DNA from: Steroidobacter denitrificans
GTDB lineage: Bacteria > Pseudomonadota > Gammaproteobacteria > Steroidobacterales > Steroidobacteraceae
DNA: 64,000 bases
Direction: 5' to 3'
NCBI RefSeq assembly: GCF_001579945.1
Contig: NZ_CP011971.1
Span: 1,142,001-1,206,000 of the forward strand
The position numbers and the translations under genes are program-made. Under the pieces are notes generated by a model that saw only the letters and a program-made list of their open reading frames with translations, ran no database searches and was not told where the DNA came from. Shown here in pieces: positions 25,193 to 33,810 of the stretch. Position 1 is the stretch's first letter, and every line of letters starts with the position of its first letter.

Positions 25193-25537
25193 ATGAGCAA
25201 TATCATTGCCAAGCTCGAAAGCGAAGCACAAAACAGCAAGATTCCCGATTTCTCGCCGGGCGACACGGTTGTCGTGCAGGTGAAGGTCAAGGAAGGCGAG
25301 CGCGAGCGTGTCCAGGCCTATGAGGGCATCGTCATCGCACGCCGCAACCGCGGCCTGAATTCCTCGTTCACGGTTCGCAAGATTTCGCACGGCGAGGGCG
25401 TGGAGCGCGTGTTCCAATCCTACAGCCCGGCGATCGGCTCGATCACTGTCAAGCGCCGCGGCAATGTGCGTCGGGCAAAACTGTATTACCTGCGCGATCG
25501 TACGGGCAAGGCAGCCCGCATCGAAGAAAAGATCTGA
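25193..25537 (+). CDS. rplS: 50S ribosomal protein L19
   Basis: 114 residues ([45 protein letters not shown], then [20 protein letters not shown]). L19 lies at the 30S-50S interface. The start ATG 25193 follows GGTGGAA; an in-frame ATG four codons earlier is less likely. Last gene of the rpsP operon, 16 bases after trmD. Confidence 0.97.
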   Translation: MSNIIAKLESEAQNSKIPDFSPGDTVVVQVKVKEGERERVQAYEGIVIARRNRGLNSSFTVRKISHGEGVERVFQSYSPAIGSITVKRRGNVRRAKLYYLRDRTGKAARIEEKI

Positions 25538-25595
25538 TCGCGTCCGCAAACCCGCGCATGCCGCAGGAACGCCTTCGGCATGCACTCGTGAGCAC

Positions 25596-26744
25596 ATGAT
25601 GGCCGCGTTGCCGCGAAAGTTCGCTGCCGCCGTCTTGATGGCGCTGACCCTGACAGTGGTCCTGCCCCTGGCACCGGCGTTGACGACACGGAGCGCGCAG
25701 GCGAGCCCGGCCACCGACGAGGTGTTGAAGCATGTGCGCCTGCCGCCGGGCTTCGAGATCGAGGTGCTTGTGGACAATATCCCGGGCGCACGCTCCATGG
25801 CCCTGGGGGATCGCGGCACCTTGTTCGTCGGCACGCGCGGCGACAAGGTCTATGCGGTCAGCGGCGCGGACTCGCCGTCTGCACCCACGGTGCATGTCAT
25901 CGCCCGGCGCTTGATCATGCCGAACGGCGTCGCGTTCCGTGACGGGGCGCTGTACGTGGCCGAGATCAGCCGTATCCTGCGCTTCGATGGCATCGAAAAC
26001 GCGCTGACCGAGCCGCCGGCGCCCAAGATCGTGCGTGACGACTTCCCCAAAGACCGGCATCACGGCTGGAAATACCTTGCCTTCGGACCGGACGGCAAGC
26101 TTTATGTGCCGATCGGCGCACCCTGCAACGTCTGCAATGAGCCCCGCTACGCGACCATCATGCGCATGAATCCGGACGGCACTCGACTAGAGGTCTTTGC
26201 CCGAGGCGTTCGCAACACCGTCGGCTTCACCTGGCATCCGAAAACGCAGGAATTCTGGTTCACGGACAACGGCCGCGATTATCTGGGAGAGGATGTTCCG
26301 CCTTGCGAACTGAATGTCGCGCCTCGCTCGGGACTGGATTTCGGCTTTCCCTATTGCCACGGCAAGGACATTCCCGATCCGCAGTTCGCCTCATTGGGTG
26401 ACTGCCGCAAGATGACTCCGCCGGTACTGGCCCTGGATGCGCATGTTGCGCCGCTGGGCGTGAAATTCTATACCGCGACGGCCTTCCCGCCGGAATATCA
26501 TGGCCAGCTGTTGATCGCCGAACATGGTTCCTGGAATCGCAAGCGCAAGAGCGGCTATCGCATCGTGCTGGTCAGGCTGGAAGGCCGCGAGGCGCTGAGC
26601 TATGAACCTTTCGCCAGCGGCTTCCATGAAGGCAACAAGGTGTTCGGCCGGCCCGTCGATCTGCTGGTGCTCCAGGACGGTTCGATACTGGTTTCCGATG
26701 ATGCCGCGGGAGCGATCTACCGGATTCGCTATACACTGCACTGA
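25596..26744 (+). CDS. PQQ-dependent sugar (sorbosone-type) dehydrogenase family protein
   Basis: Secreted six-bladed beta-propeller of about 382 residues, glucose/sorbosone dehydrogenase (GSDH) family. Signal peptide about 1-36 (AAVLMALTLTVVLPLAPAL, cleavage near AQA-SPA). Propeller motifs: ARSMALGDRGTLFVGTRG, MPNGVAFRDGALYVAEISR, HHGWKYLAFGPDGKLYVPIG, FARGVRNTVGFTWHP, FWFTDNGRDYLGED, LLIAEHGSWNRKRKSGYR and GSILVSDDAAGAIYRIRY. The HHGW and R-N segments contribute to PQQ/calcium binding in soluble glucose dehydrogenase. Substrate is unknown, and many homologues are uncharacterised. ATG 25596 is followed by a second ATG at 25599. It lies 58 bases after rplS on the same strand. Confidence 0.85.
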   Translation: MMAALPRKFAAAVLMALTLTVVLPLAPALTTRSAQASPATDEVLKHVRLPPGFEIEVLVDNIPGARSMALGDRGTLFVGTRGDKVYAVSGADSPSAPTVHVIARRLIMPNGVAFRDGALYVAEISRILRFDGIENALTEPPAPKIVRDDFPKDRHHGWKYLAFGPDGKLYVPIGAPCNVCNEPRYATIMRMNPDGTRLEVFARGVRNTVGFTWHPKTQEFWFTDNGRDYLGEDVPPCELNVAPRSGLDFGFPYCHGKDIPDPQFASLGDCRKMTPPVLALDAHVAPLGVKFYTATAFPPEYHGQLLIAEHGSWNRKRKSGYRIVLVRLEGREALSYEPFASGFHEGNKVFGRPVDLLVLQDGSILVSDDAAGAIYRIRYTLH

Positions 26745-26779
26745 TGTCCAGGATCCGCGGCGCTCACTCCGCTCACCCC

Positions 26780-26825
26780 ATGATTAGACACCCATGATCA
26801 GACAGCCATGAACAGGTACTCATGA
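26780..26825 (+). other. Three overlapping five-codon mini-ORFs leading into sppA
   Basis: ATG codons at 26780, 26794, 26808 and 26822 are exactly 14 bases apart. The first three each open a five-codon frame closed by TGA, and each TGA overlaps the next ATG as ATGA: M-I-R-H-P, M-I-R-Q-P, M-N-R-Y-S, then the sppA start. Each has a rare arginine codon (AGA, AGA, AGG) as codon 3. The DNA is a degenerate 14-bp tandem repeat. Whether the mini-ORFs are translated is unknown; no strong ribosome site precedes the first. Confidence 0.75.
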
Positions 26826-28660
26826 AAAGGATTGCGGGCTTCCTTGGTGTCGTTTGGCGGGCCCTGGACGGTCTGCGCAAGTTCATGCATCTGGTCGTGC
26901 TGCTGGTGCTGTTCGTCGCTGTGGCCGCACTGTTGGCGCCCGGCATCCCGATCGTTCCTTCCAAAGCGGCACTGGTGCTGGCGCCCCAGGGCGCATTGGT
27001 GGAACAGTTGGCCGGTGATCCCTTCGAGCGGGCGCTGGCGGAATTTTATGGACAGCGGCGGGCGGAGACCTTGGTGCGTGACCTGACGGACGCCATTGGC
27101 GCGGCGAAGGATGACCGGCGCATCGAGTTGCTGGTGCTGGAACTGGAGAACATGACCGGCGGCGGCATCACCAAGCTGCAGGAGGTCGCGGCGGCACTGG
27201 CGGATTTCCGTGCCAGCGGTAAAAAAATCATCGCCTATGCCGACGGATACGATCAGTCGCAGTATTACCTCGCTGCGCAGGCCGACGAGGTGTATCTGGA
27301 TCCGCAGGGCCTGGTGCTCATCGAAGGCTACGGCTATTACCGCAGGTTCCTGAAGGGCGTCATCGATAAACTGGCGATCGACGTCAACGTGTTCCGCGCC
27401 GGGAAGTTCAAGTCCTTCACCGACCAGTTCAGCCGCAGCGATATGTCGGCCCAGGAGCAGGAGGAAAGTCTCGCCTGGCTGAAAGTCTTGTGGACGCAAT
27501 ACCAGCAAGGGGTGACCCAGGCGCGTTCCCTGGAGCCCGGTGCGATTGCCGTCTATGCGAACGAGTTTGCGCAGATTGCCAAGACACATGGCGGCGACCT
27601 TGCCGCCGCGGCCCTGGAGCAGGGCCTGGTCACAGAATTGAAGAGCCGCCGTGAAGTCGAAGAACAACTCAAGACCCTCGTCGGCGAGGATGAACGCGAG
27701 CATGGCTATCGCAGCATCATGCATTGGGATTACCTGGCTGCGCGGCGGCCGGTGCGGCGGCTGCACTCGGAGGGCGATCGGATCGGTGTCATAGTCGCCT
27801 CGGGCGAGATTCTCGACGGCGACCAGCCGCCGGGCAGCGTGGGTTCCGATTCGACGAGCCGCCTGCTGCGCGACGCCTTGAACGATGACGCGATCAAGGC
27901 GGTGGTACTGAGGATCGACAGCCCGGGCGGCAGCATGTTCGCTTCCGAAGTCATCCGGCGCGAGATCGACGCGCTGCGCCGGGCCGGCAAGCCGGTGATC
28001 GCCTCGATGAGCAGTACGGCGGCCTCGGGCGGGTATTACATCGCCATGGATGCCGATGAGATCTGGGCCAGTCCGACAACATTGACGGGCTCGATCGGCG
28101 TATTCGCCGTATTCCCGACCCTGGAGCGCAGCCTGGACAAGCTGGGAATAACGATCGACGGCGTGGGCACTACGCCTCTGGCGGGGGCGCTGCGGCTGGA
28201 TCGCAGCCTGGAGCCGGCGGCGCGCGATGTGCTGCAAGCCTCGGTCGAACATGCCTACAGCGTATTTGTCGGACAGGCGGCGGCGGCTCGTGCGAAATCG
28301 TTCGAGGAGATCGATCGGGTCGCCCAGGGTCGCGTGTGGGCCGGTAGCGATGCATTGCGCAACGGACTGGTCGACCGGTTGGGTTCCTATCGCGATGCGT
28401 TGGATGCCGCCGCCGAGCGCGCCGGGCTGGGCAAGGATTATCGCGTCGAGTACATCGAGCCCCCCATGGGTTGGCGCGAAGCGCTGGCCTTGCGTACTCA
28501 GGTGCTGGCGGCGCGCATCGTGCGTGCGCTGGTGCCGATACCGCAGTTGCTGGGTGACGCCCGCCGCTGGCTGGCGCCGCTGGACGCCGAACTGCGCCGT
28601 ATCGTGCGCTTCGGCGACTCCGGACAACTGTATTACTACTGTCCCTGCAGTGTGGAGTGA
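26822..28660 (+). CDS. sppA: Signal peptide peptidase SppA, 67K type
   Basis: Membrane-anchored serine/lysine protease of 612 residues that degrades cleaved signal peptides at the periplasmic face. N-terminal anchor about 20-45 (FMHLVVLLVLFVAVAALLAP). Two tandem S49 domains: the first supplies the general base Lys197 (RAGKFKSFTDQFSRSDMS) and the second the nucleophile Ser402 (SSTAASGGYYIA), the same arrangement as E. coli SppA (Lys209/Ser409). Also LRIDSPGGSMFASE and TLTGSIGVFAVFP. ATG 26822 overlaps the stop of a five-codon mini-ORF. The C-terminus ends unusually with YYYCPCSVE. Confidence 0.95.
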   Translation: MKRIAGFLGVVWRALDGLRKFMHLVVLLVLFVAVAALLAPGIPIVPSKAALVLAPQGALVEQLAGDPFERALAEFYGQRRAETLVRDLTDAIGAAKDDRRIELLVLELENMTGGGITKLQEVAAALADFRASGKKIIAYADGYDQSQYYLAAQADEVYLDPQGLVLIEGYGYYRRFLKGVIDKLAIDVNVFRAGKFKSFTDQFSRSDMSAQEQEESLAWLKVLWTQYQQGVTQARSLEPGAIAVYANEFAQIAKTHGGDLAAAALEQGLVTELKSRREVEEQLKTLVGEDEREHGYRSIMHWDYLAARRPVRRLHSEGDRIGVIVASGEILDGDQPPGSVGSDSTSRLLRDALNDDAIKAVVLRIDSPGGSMFASEVIRREIDALRRAGKPVIASMSSTAASGGYYIAMDADEIWASPTTLTGSIGVFAVFPTLERSLDKLGITIDGVGTTPLAGALRLDRSLEPAARDVLQASVEHAYSVFVGQAAAARAKSFEEIDRVAQGRVWAGSDALRNGLVDRLGSYRDALDAAAERAGLGKDYRVEYIEPPMGWREALALRTQVLAARIVRALVPIPQLLGDARRWLAPLDAELRRIVRFGDSGQLYYYCPCSVE

Positions 28661-28834
28661 GGCACGGCGCGCAAGCTGTTTGGACCTGCGGCACACCGCT
28701 CGAAGCCAGCGCCCTCCGTGCCTTCGGATTTTGAGGCACGGCGCGCAAGCTGTTTGGACCTGCGGCACACCGCTCGAAGCCTGCACCCTCCGTGCCTTCG
28801 GATTTGAGGCACGGAGGGTGCAGGCTTCGAGCGG
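28659..28834. repeat. 74-bp tandem repeat plus 28-bp-arm hairpin between sppA and glpD
   Basis: A unit starting GAGGCACGGCGCGCAAGCTG begins at 28659 and again at 28733 (period 74, nearly identical). Each unit is bounded by AGGCACGG and CCGTGCCT. At 28806 a third start is followed by the inverse of the unit's right half: 28770-28797 pairs with 28807-28834 (CCGCTCGAAGCCTGCACCCT against its complement), loop 9 bases. It lies in a convergent gap (sppA plus, glpD minus) and could terminate both transcripts. No gene is visible. Confidence 0.9.
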
Positions 28835-28864
28835 TGCCGCAACCATCGTCTACGGAAGCCGGCT

Positions 28865-30523
28865 TCAAGGCTTCGCTGATGACTCTGTCGCTGCGTGGCT
28901 CGCCGCTGCCGGTCCATGCGCTGCCGCCATGACCTCGGCGAGACGCTCCACCTGGCGGGGCGATAGATACAGCCCCAGCTTGGATCTGCGCCACAAAACA
29001 TCGTCCGTGGTGCGTGCCCACTCGTGGGCGATCAGATAATCGACCTCGGCGCGCGTCAGCCCGGCGCCGAAGGATTCTCCCAACTCGGCTGGAGAGCGGG
29101 CCCGGCCCAGAAATATTTCCGCGCGGGTGCCGTAGGCATGCGCCAGCCGGTGCGCTACGCCGGTGGGCAGAAACGGCCAGCGCTGCTGGAATGCCGACAG
29201 GAAGGCAGCGAAATCCCCGTCCGGCAAATCCCCGCCGGGCAGGGCGGCGGTGGCGGTCCAGGCGGGTCCGATGTCGCCGCTCCGGCATGTGCTGGCATCG
29301 ATCGGTCCGCCGTCGCGGCGGCCGGCGGATACCGCTGCAGGGGCGTTGTGCCGGGCGTGCCCAGCCCGAGCCGCCGGGTCCAGCCGGGGTATCAACCGCG
29401 CCAGCGCCGCTTCGGCCAGCCGCCGATAAGTGGTGATCTTGCCGCCGTAGACCAGCAGCACCGGGGGATGCGAGTCTGCCTCGGTGAGTTCCAGGCGATA
29501 GTCACGGGTGACCTTGGAGACATTCGCGGCTTCGTCATCCGATAGCGGACGCACGCCGGCGTAACTCCAGCGCACATCCTTGGGTGCCGCGGCATGCCGG
29601 AAATAACGGTTCACCGTCGTGCATAAATACTCGATTTCCTCGGTACCGATGCGCACATCCGCCGGGTCTCCCTGGAAGGGTACGTCGGTCGTGCCGACCA
29701 GGGTGAACTCGTGCTCATAGGGAATGGCGAACACGATGCGGCCATCGGGATTCTGCAGCATGAAGGCGTGATCGCCGGCGAACAGGCGAGGCAGGAGGAT
29801 ATGGCTGCCCTTGACAAGGCGGGCCGTGACTTGGTCGCGGGCGATCGGCAGGCACTGCTCGACCCGGTCCACCCAGGGTCCTGCGGCATTGACGATGGCA
29901 CGTGCGCGCAGTTGCAGCTGTGCGCCGTGAGCGGTTTCGCAAAGAACCTGCCAGCAGCGTCGGCCGGCATCGCCGGTTTGCACCGTGGCGGACATGAAAC
30001 GGGTGCGGGTATGGATGGCGGCGCCGCGTTCGGCGGCATCCAGGGCATTGAGTACGACCAGGCGGCTGTCATCCACCCGGCAGTCGGCATAGGCAAAGCC
30101 GTGTTCCAGCCCGGCACGCAAGGGCGCATACCGGTCGGCGCCGATGCGCACGGCGCGCGAGGCCGGCAATCGCTTGCGCCCGCCCAGGTGATCGTACAGA
30201 AACAGCCCCAGGCGAATCTGCCAGCGTGGCCGCAAGCCCGGCACATGCGGCAGGATGAATTGCATCGGACGAATCAGGTGCGGGGCGATGGCCAGCAGAC
30301 ATTCGCGTTCGATCAAGGCTTCCCGTACCAGCCGGAACTCGAAAAACTCCAGGTAGCGCAGACCGCCGTGGATCAGCTTGGTGCTGGCCGAGGAGGTGGC
30401 CGCGGCCAGGTCCGCCTGCTCCACCAGCGCGACCTTGAGCCCTCGGCCTGCCGCGTCGCGAGCGATGCCCACACCGTTGATACCGCCGCCGATGATCAGC
30501 AGATCGACGCACTCGTCCGCCAC
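28865..30523 (-). CDS. glpD: Aerobic glycerol-3-phosphate dehydrogenase
   Basis: FAD enzyme of 552 residues at the inner membrane that oxidises sn-glycerol-3-phosphate to DHAP and passes electrons to quinone. FAD-binding IIGGGINGVGIARDAAGRGL (10-29), SSASTKLIHGGLRYLE, AIVNAAGPWVDRV, GTTDVPFQGDP and YGGKITTYRRLAE are all present, followed by a C-terminal DAO_C domain. GTG 30523 is chosen because GAGGA lies just upstream; ATG 30568 would add 15 residues. It is about 50 residues longer than E. coli GlpD, owing to a low-complexity insert around 390-440 (AGHARHNAPAAVSAGRRDGG). No glpF or glpK is nearby. Confidence 0.95.
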   Translation of the reverse strand: MADECVDLLIIGGGINGVGIARDAAGRGLKVALVEQADLAAATSSASTKLIHGGLRYLEFFEFRLVREALIERECLLAIAPHLIRPMQFILPHVPGLRPRWQIRLGLFLYDHLGGRKRLPASRAVRIGADRYAPLRAGLEHGFAYADCRVDDSRLVVLNALDAAERGAAIHTRTRFMSATVQTGDAGRRCWQVLCETAHGAQLQLRARAIVNAAGPWVDRVEQCLPIARDQVTARLVKGSHILLPRLFAGDHAFMLQNPDGRIVFAIPYEHEFTLVGTTDVPFQGDPADVRIGTEEIEYLCTTVNRYFRHAAAPKDVRWSYAGVRPLSDDEAANVSKVTRDYRLELTEADSHPPVLLVYGGKITTYRRLAEAALARLIPRLDPAARAGHARHNAPAAVSAGRRDGGPIDASTCRSGDIGPAWTATAALPGGDLPDGDFAAFLSAFQQRWPFLPTGVAHRLAHAYGTRAEIFLGRARSPAELGESFGAGLTRAEVDYLIAHEWARTTDDVLWRRSKLGLYLSPRQVERLAEVMAAAHGPAAASHAATESSAKP

Positions 30524-30641
30524 GCCAGGTCCTCGATAAACTGTCGCCGGACATATTACCCGCTGCATCCCTTACCTGGAGCATCGCTGAATGTTCGCGG
30601 CTCGACAGGCTGGCCCGCATGCTGGTGAAATGGCTGCCGGC

Positions 30642-31031
30642 ATGAGCGAACAGCAACGTGGCGCAGGCCTGCGCATCGACAAGTGGCTATGGTGCGCGCG
30701 TTTTTTTAAGAGCCGGGCGCAAGCGACCCAGGCCGTGATCGGGGGGCGGGTGCATGTCGACGCCGAGCGGGTCAAGCCTTCACGCATGGTCTATGTAGGC
30801 GATCGATTGGAGATCACCCGCGAGGCGCTACGCTTCGAGGTCGTGGTGACCGCCATTCCCGTGCGCCGCGGTCCGGCTGCCGAGGCGCAGGGCTGCTATG
30901 CGGAAACACCCGCCAGCATCGCGGCGCGTGAACGCCACCAGGCGCAGTCCCGCATGGCCGCACACGCAGCGCCTTCCGGACGGCCCGACAAGCATGCACG
31001 CCGGGTGTTGCGCGATCTGCGCCGTGGTTGA
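30642..31031 (+). CDS. hslR: Heat-shock protein 15 (HslR), S4 RNA-binding
   Basis: 129 residues with an S4 domain (LRIDKWLWCARFFKSRAQAT, then QAVIGGRVHVDAERVKPSR). A basic C-terminal tail ends RPDKHARRVLRDLRRG, as in E. coli Hsp15, which recycles stalled free 50S subunits carrying nascent chains. ATG 30642 is chosen; ATG 30591 would add 17 residues. It diverges from glpD and converges on recQ. Confidence 0.92.
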   Translation: MSEQQRGAGLRIDKWLWCARFFKSRAQATQAVIGGRVHVDAERVKPSRMVYVGDRLEITREALRFEVVVTAIPVRRGPAAEAQGCYAETPASIAARERHQAQSRMAAHAAPSGRPDKHARRVLRDLRRG

Positions 31032-31162
31032 GGCATCCGGCAGCCTCCGCCGAAGAAACCCGGAAAAACCTGTCACGACCTGTCTGCCGCGGTCTGCGCC
31101 GCAACGGTCTGCTGCGAGCTGTTTTTCCCGAGCCGTTTTCCGCGGCTGCCTGGCCGCGCAGC

Positions 31163-33022
31163 CTATCGGGGCGTGGCTTGATCCGCGCCGATGTGGTGCT
31201 GGATTTGCGCCAGAAAGGATTCGCCGTAGCGTGTCAGCTTCGCCTGCCCGATGCCCGGGATGGCCGATAGCTGCGCGAGTGTCGTGGGCAGGCGTCGAGC
31301 CATTTCCCGCAAGGTTGCGTCGTGAAAAATGACGTAGGGCGGCACGCCGTGCAGATCGGCGGTACGTTTGCGCAACGCACGGAGTTTCTCGAACAAAGCC
31401 TCATCGGCCGCCGCCGCGCCTGCCGTCGAGGTTGCAGACGCGCGTACCGGGTGCGCGGCACGGGCGATTCGGACCTGGCGCCGGCCGCGCAGGATTTCCC
31501 GGCTCGCATCGTTCAGCGACAACACCGAATACCCGTCCTGGGACTGATTCACCAGGCCTTGGTGCAGCAGGGCGCGCACGATGCCACGCCAGGCTTCGGC
31601 GCTGAGCTTCCTGCCGATACCGTGGACGCTGAGGTCGGCATGGCCGTTGTCGAGCAGCCGCTGGGAACGTCCGCCGCGCAGGATCTCGATCAGATAGGAG
31701 GCGCCGTAACGCTCGCCGCGCTGTACAAGGCGGGCGATGCAGGACAGGAACTGTTGCGCCTCGATCGTGCGGTCCTCCAACTCGCGCGGTTCGCGGCAGT
31801 TGTCGCATTGCGCACAGGGCCCCGCGAATGTTTCGCCGAAGTAGCGCAGCTGCACTGCGCGGCGGCACTCGGTGGATTCCACGTAATCCAGTACCTGGCG
31901 CAATTGCTGGCGAGCCATGCGCTGCTCGTCTTCCAGCGCACCGCCCGTGGCCGGATCGACTTTTTGCTGGATCAGGAATTCGGCGGTGCGTATGTCGCCG
32001 GCACCGAAATACAGTATGCATTCGGCGGGATCGCCATCGCGCCCGGCGCGGCCGGATTCCTGGTAATAGCTTTCCAGGGTGCGCGGCAGATCGTAATGCA
32101 CGACCCAGCGCACATCAGGCTTGTTGATGCCCATGCCGAAGGCGATCGTCGCGATCATGAGCTGCGCGTCATCGCGGATGAAGGCTTCCTGATGCAGGCG
32201 GCGCTGGTCCGGATCCAGCCCGGCATGGTAGGGCAGGGCGCGAATGCCGTCCGCCTGGAGCATCGCGGCCAACTCATCCACCCGGCGGCGGGACAGGCAA
32301 TACACGATACCGGCATCCTGCGGTGCCCGGCGCGCACGCGCGAGCAGCTCCGCATAGGTGCGCTTGTTCTTGAGCCGCACTGCATAGAACAGATTCGGGC
32401 GGTTGAAGCTTGCCGTATGAACGGCTGGTTGGCGCAGCGCCAGTTGCCGGACGATGTCTGCGCGTACCCGGGGCGTGGCAGTGGCGGTGAAGGCCAGCAT
32501 GGGTACGTCGGCGCAGCGCTGACGCAGCATCGCCAGCTGGCGGTACTCGGGGCGGAAGTCGTGGCCCCACTCCGATACGCAGTGCGCTTCGTCGATGACG
32601 ATCGCGGAGACGCCGGGTGCCTGCAGCAGGCGCGGCAGCGCACCGGATAGAAAGTCCGGATGCAGCAGGCGTTCGGGAGCCAGGTACAGTAGTTTGAACT
32701 CGCCGTTGAACGAGCGGCGCATGCGTGCGCCGATTTCGCCGGGCTCCAGGCTCGAATTGACGAAGGTGGCGGCGATGCCGTCGTCCTGTAGCAGCCGCAC
32801 CTGGTCCTGCATCAGGGCGATCAATGGCGAGACGACCAGGCAGATGCCGGGCAGCAGAACGGCAGGAAGCTGGAAGCAGAGCGACTTGCCGCCGCCGGTG
32901 GGCATGATCGCCAGCAGATCGCGTCCCTGCAGGACATCGCGAACGATGGCTTCCTGGCCCGGGCGGAACGACTCGAAACCGAAGCGGCTTTTCAGGGCGG
33001 CAAAAAGATCCGGACTCGACAT
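31163..33022 (-). CDS. recQ: ATP-dependent DNA helicase RecQ
   Basis: 3'-5' superfamily 2 helicase of 619 residues. Walker A MPTGGGKS (40-47), DEAH 144-147, motif III FTATATPRVRADI, the aromatic-rich loop around CVSEWGHDFRPEY, and motifs V/VI (IAFGMGINKPDVRWV, YYQESGRAGRDGDP). The RQC zinc site (CRRAVQLRYFGE...CAQCDNC) and a C-terminal HRDC domain (ADLHGVPPYVIFHDATLREM) complete the full three-domain architecture. ATG 33022 (MSSPDLF) is preferred over ATG 33052. Role: recombination and replication-fork repair. Confidence 0.97.
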   Translation of the reverse strand: MSSPDLFAALKSRFGFESFRPGQEAIVRDVLQGRDLLAIMPTGGGKSLCFQLPAVLLPGICLVVSPLIALMQDQVRLLQDDGIAATFVNSSLEPGEIGARMRRSFNGEFKLLYLAPERLLHPDFLSGALPRLLQAPGVSAIVIDEAHCVSEWGHDFRPEYRQLAMLRQRCADVPMLAFTATATPRVRADIVRQLALRQPAVHTASFNRPNLFYAVRLKNKRTYAELLARARRAPQDAGIVYCLSRRRVDELAAMLQADGIRALPYHAGLDPDQRRLHQEAFIRDDAQLMIATIAFGMGINKPDVRWVVHYDLPRTLESYYQESGRAGRDGDPAECILYFGAGDIRTAEFLIQQKVDPATGGALEDEQRMARQQLRQVLDYVESTECRRAVQLRYFGETFAGPCAQCDNCREPRELEDRTIEAQQFLSCIARLVQRGERYGASYLIEILRGGRSQRLLDNGHADLSVHGIGRKLSAEAWRGIVRALLHQGLVNQSQDGYSVLSLNDASREILRGRRQVRIARAAHPVRASATSTAGAAAADEALFEKLRALRKRTADLHGVPPYVIFHDATLREMARRLPTTLAQLSAIPGIGQAKLTRYGESFLAQIQHHIGADQATPR

Positions 33023-33284
33023 CCGTGCTGAGCCGCTGGCTTGCTGGATCACTGGAAGATCGACTGAAAGATCGGCGGGGCAATCAACTGGAAAACCATC
33101 TGGGAGATCATCGGCGGCGGGGGGGTGATCGGCGGCCGCGACTCTAGCAAATTCATCCGCCCCCGGCAGATCCCGTACCGATCGGTTCTGGAATCATCGG
33201 GCGGATTTTACCATGCCGCGATGCGGCCTGCCGGCGCGGTCGCGCGGCTGCCGGCACCGATCATGGCATCGATCACGGTGCCGA

Positions 33285-33611
33285 TCAGCGTGTGCCCGTG
33301 AGGCTTTCCATCATCAGGCCGGTGCCGCCCTTGGATACGTGCGCGACAATGGCGGTGCGCCGATGGATCTTGGTGACGACGCCGAGGTTGATGGCGAACG
33401 CAAGGTGCACGGTCGCGCCTTTCTTGAGGCCCAGATTCAGGGTCTCGATGAATACGCCGCTCGCACTCAGATTGCGTGCGCGGCATAACTTGCCGGGGCG
33501 GCCCGGCACGGTCACGAAGACGGCGGTGCGCGCACGATGGCGCGTATGAAGACGTCGTTCCACGCTCAGTTCCCCGGGGCGCCGATACCGCTGCTCTGAA
33601 TGCCGAGGCAA
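33285..33611 (-). CDS. PilZ domain protein
   Basis: Small protein of 108 residues (TTG start at 33611), or 92 from the GTG at 33563. It begins ERRLHTRHRARTAVFV, close to the RxxxR c-di-GMP-binding motif of PilZ domains, and has the second motif NLSASGVFIET (D/N-x-S-x-x-G) followed by TAIVAHVSKGGTGLMM. Probable c-di-GMP receptor regulating motility or surface traits. Nearby is an HDOD-GGDEF protein (34869-36407) that might make the ligand; the link is positional only. The region 33023-33284 upstream of recQ holds no other gene. Confidence 0.85.
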   Translation of the reverse strand: MPRHSEQRYRRPGELSVERRLHTRHRARTAVFVTVPGRPGKLCRARNLSASGVFIETLNLGLKKGATVHLAFAINLGVVTKIHRRTAIVAHVSKGGTGLMMESLTGTR

Positions 33612-33730
33612 GGGCCTTCGATCACCATGACAGGGGCATTCGGGTATTGCGTCATGAGTGCATTATGCCGCGTACGAATGCCGCTGCGAAGCCTGTAATA
33701 CGGGCGTTATGTTGCAACCGGCATGTTTTC

Positions 33731-33784
33731 GTGCTGCGGCACGCGACTTTGCCGGCTGTGCTGCGGGGCGCGACTTTGCCGGCA
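33731..33784. repeat. 27-bp tandem duplication upstream of murI
   Basis: GTGCTGCGGCACGCGACTTT... at 33731-33757 is repeated with two or three changes at 33758-33784. It ends 26 bases before the murI start codon, between the divergent PilZ and murI genes. Confidence 0.9.
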
Positions 33785-33810
33785 AGGTTCTCCTCGGCAT
33801 AGGATACGCC

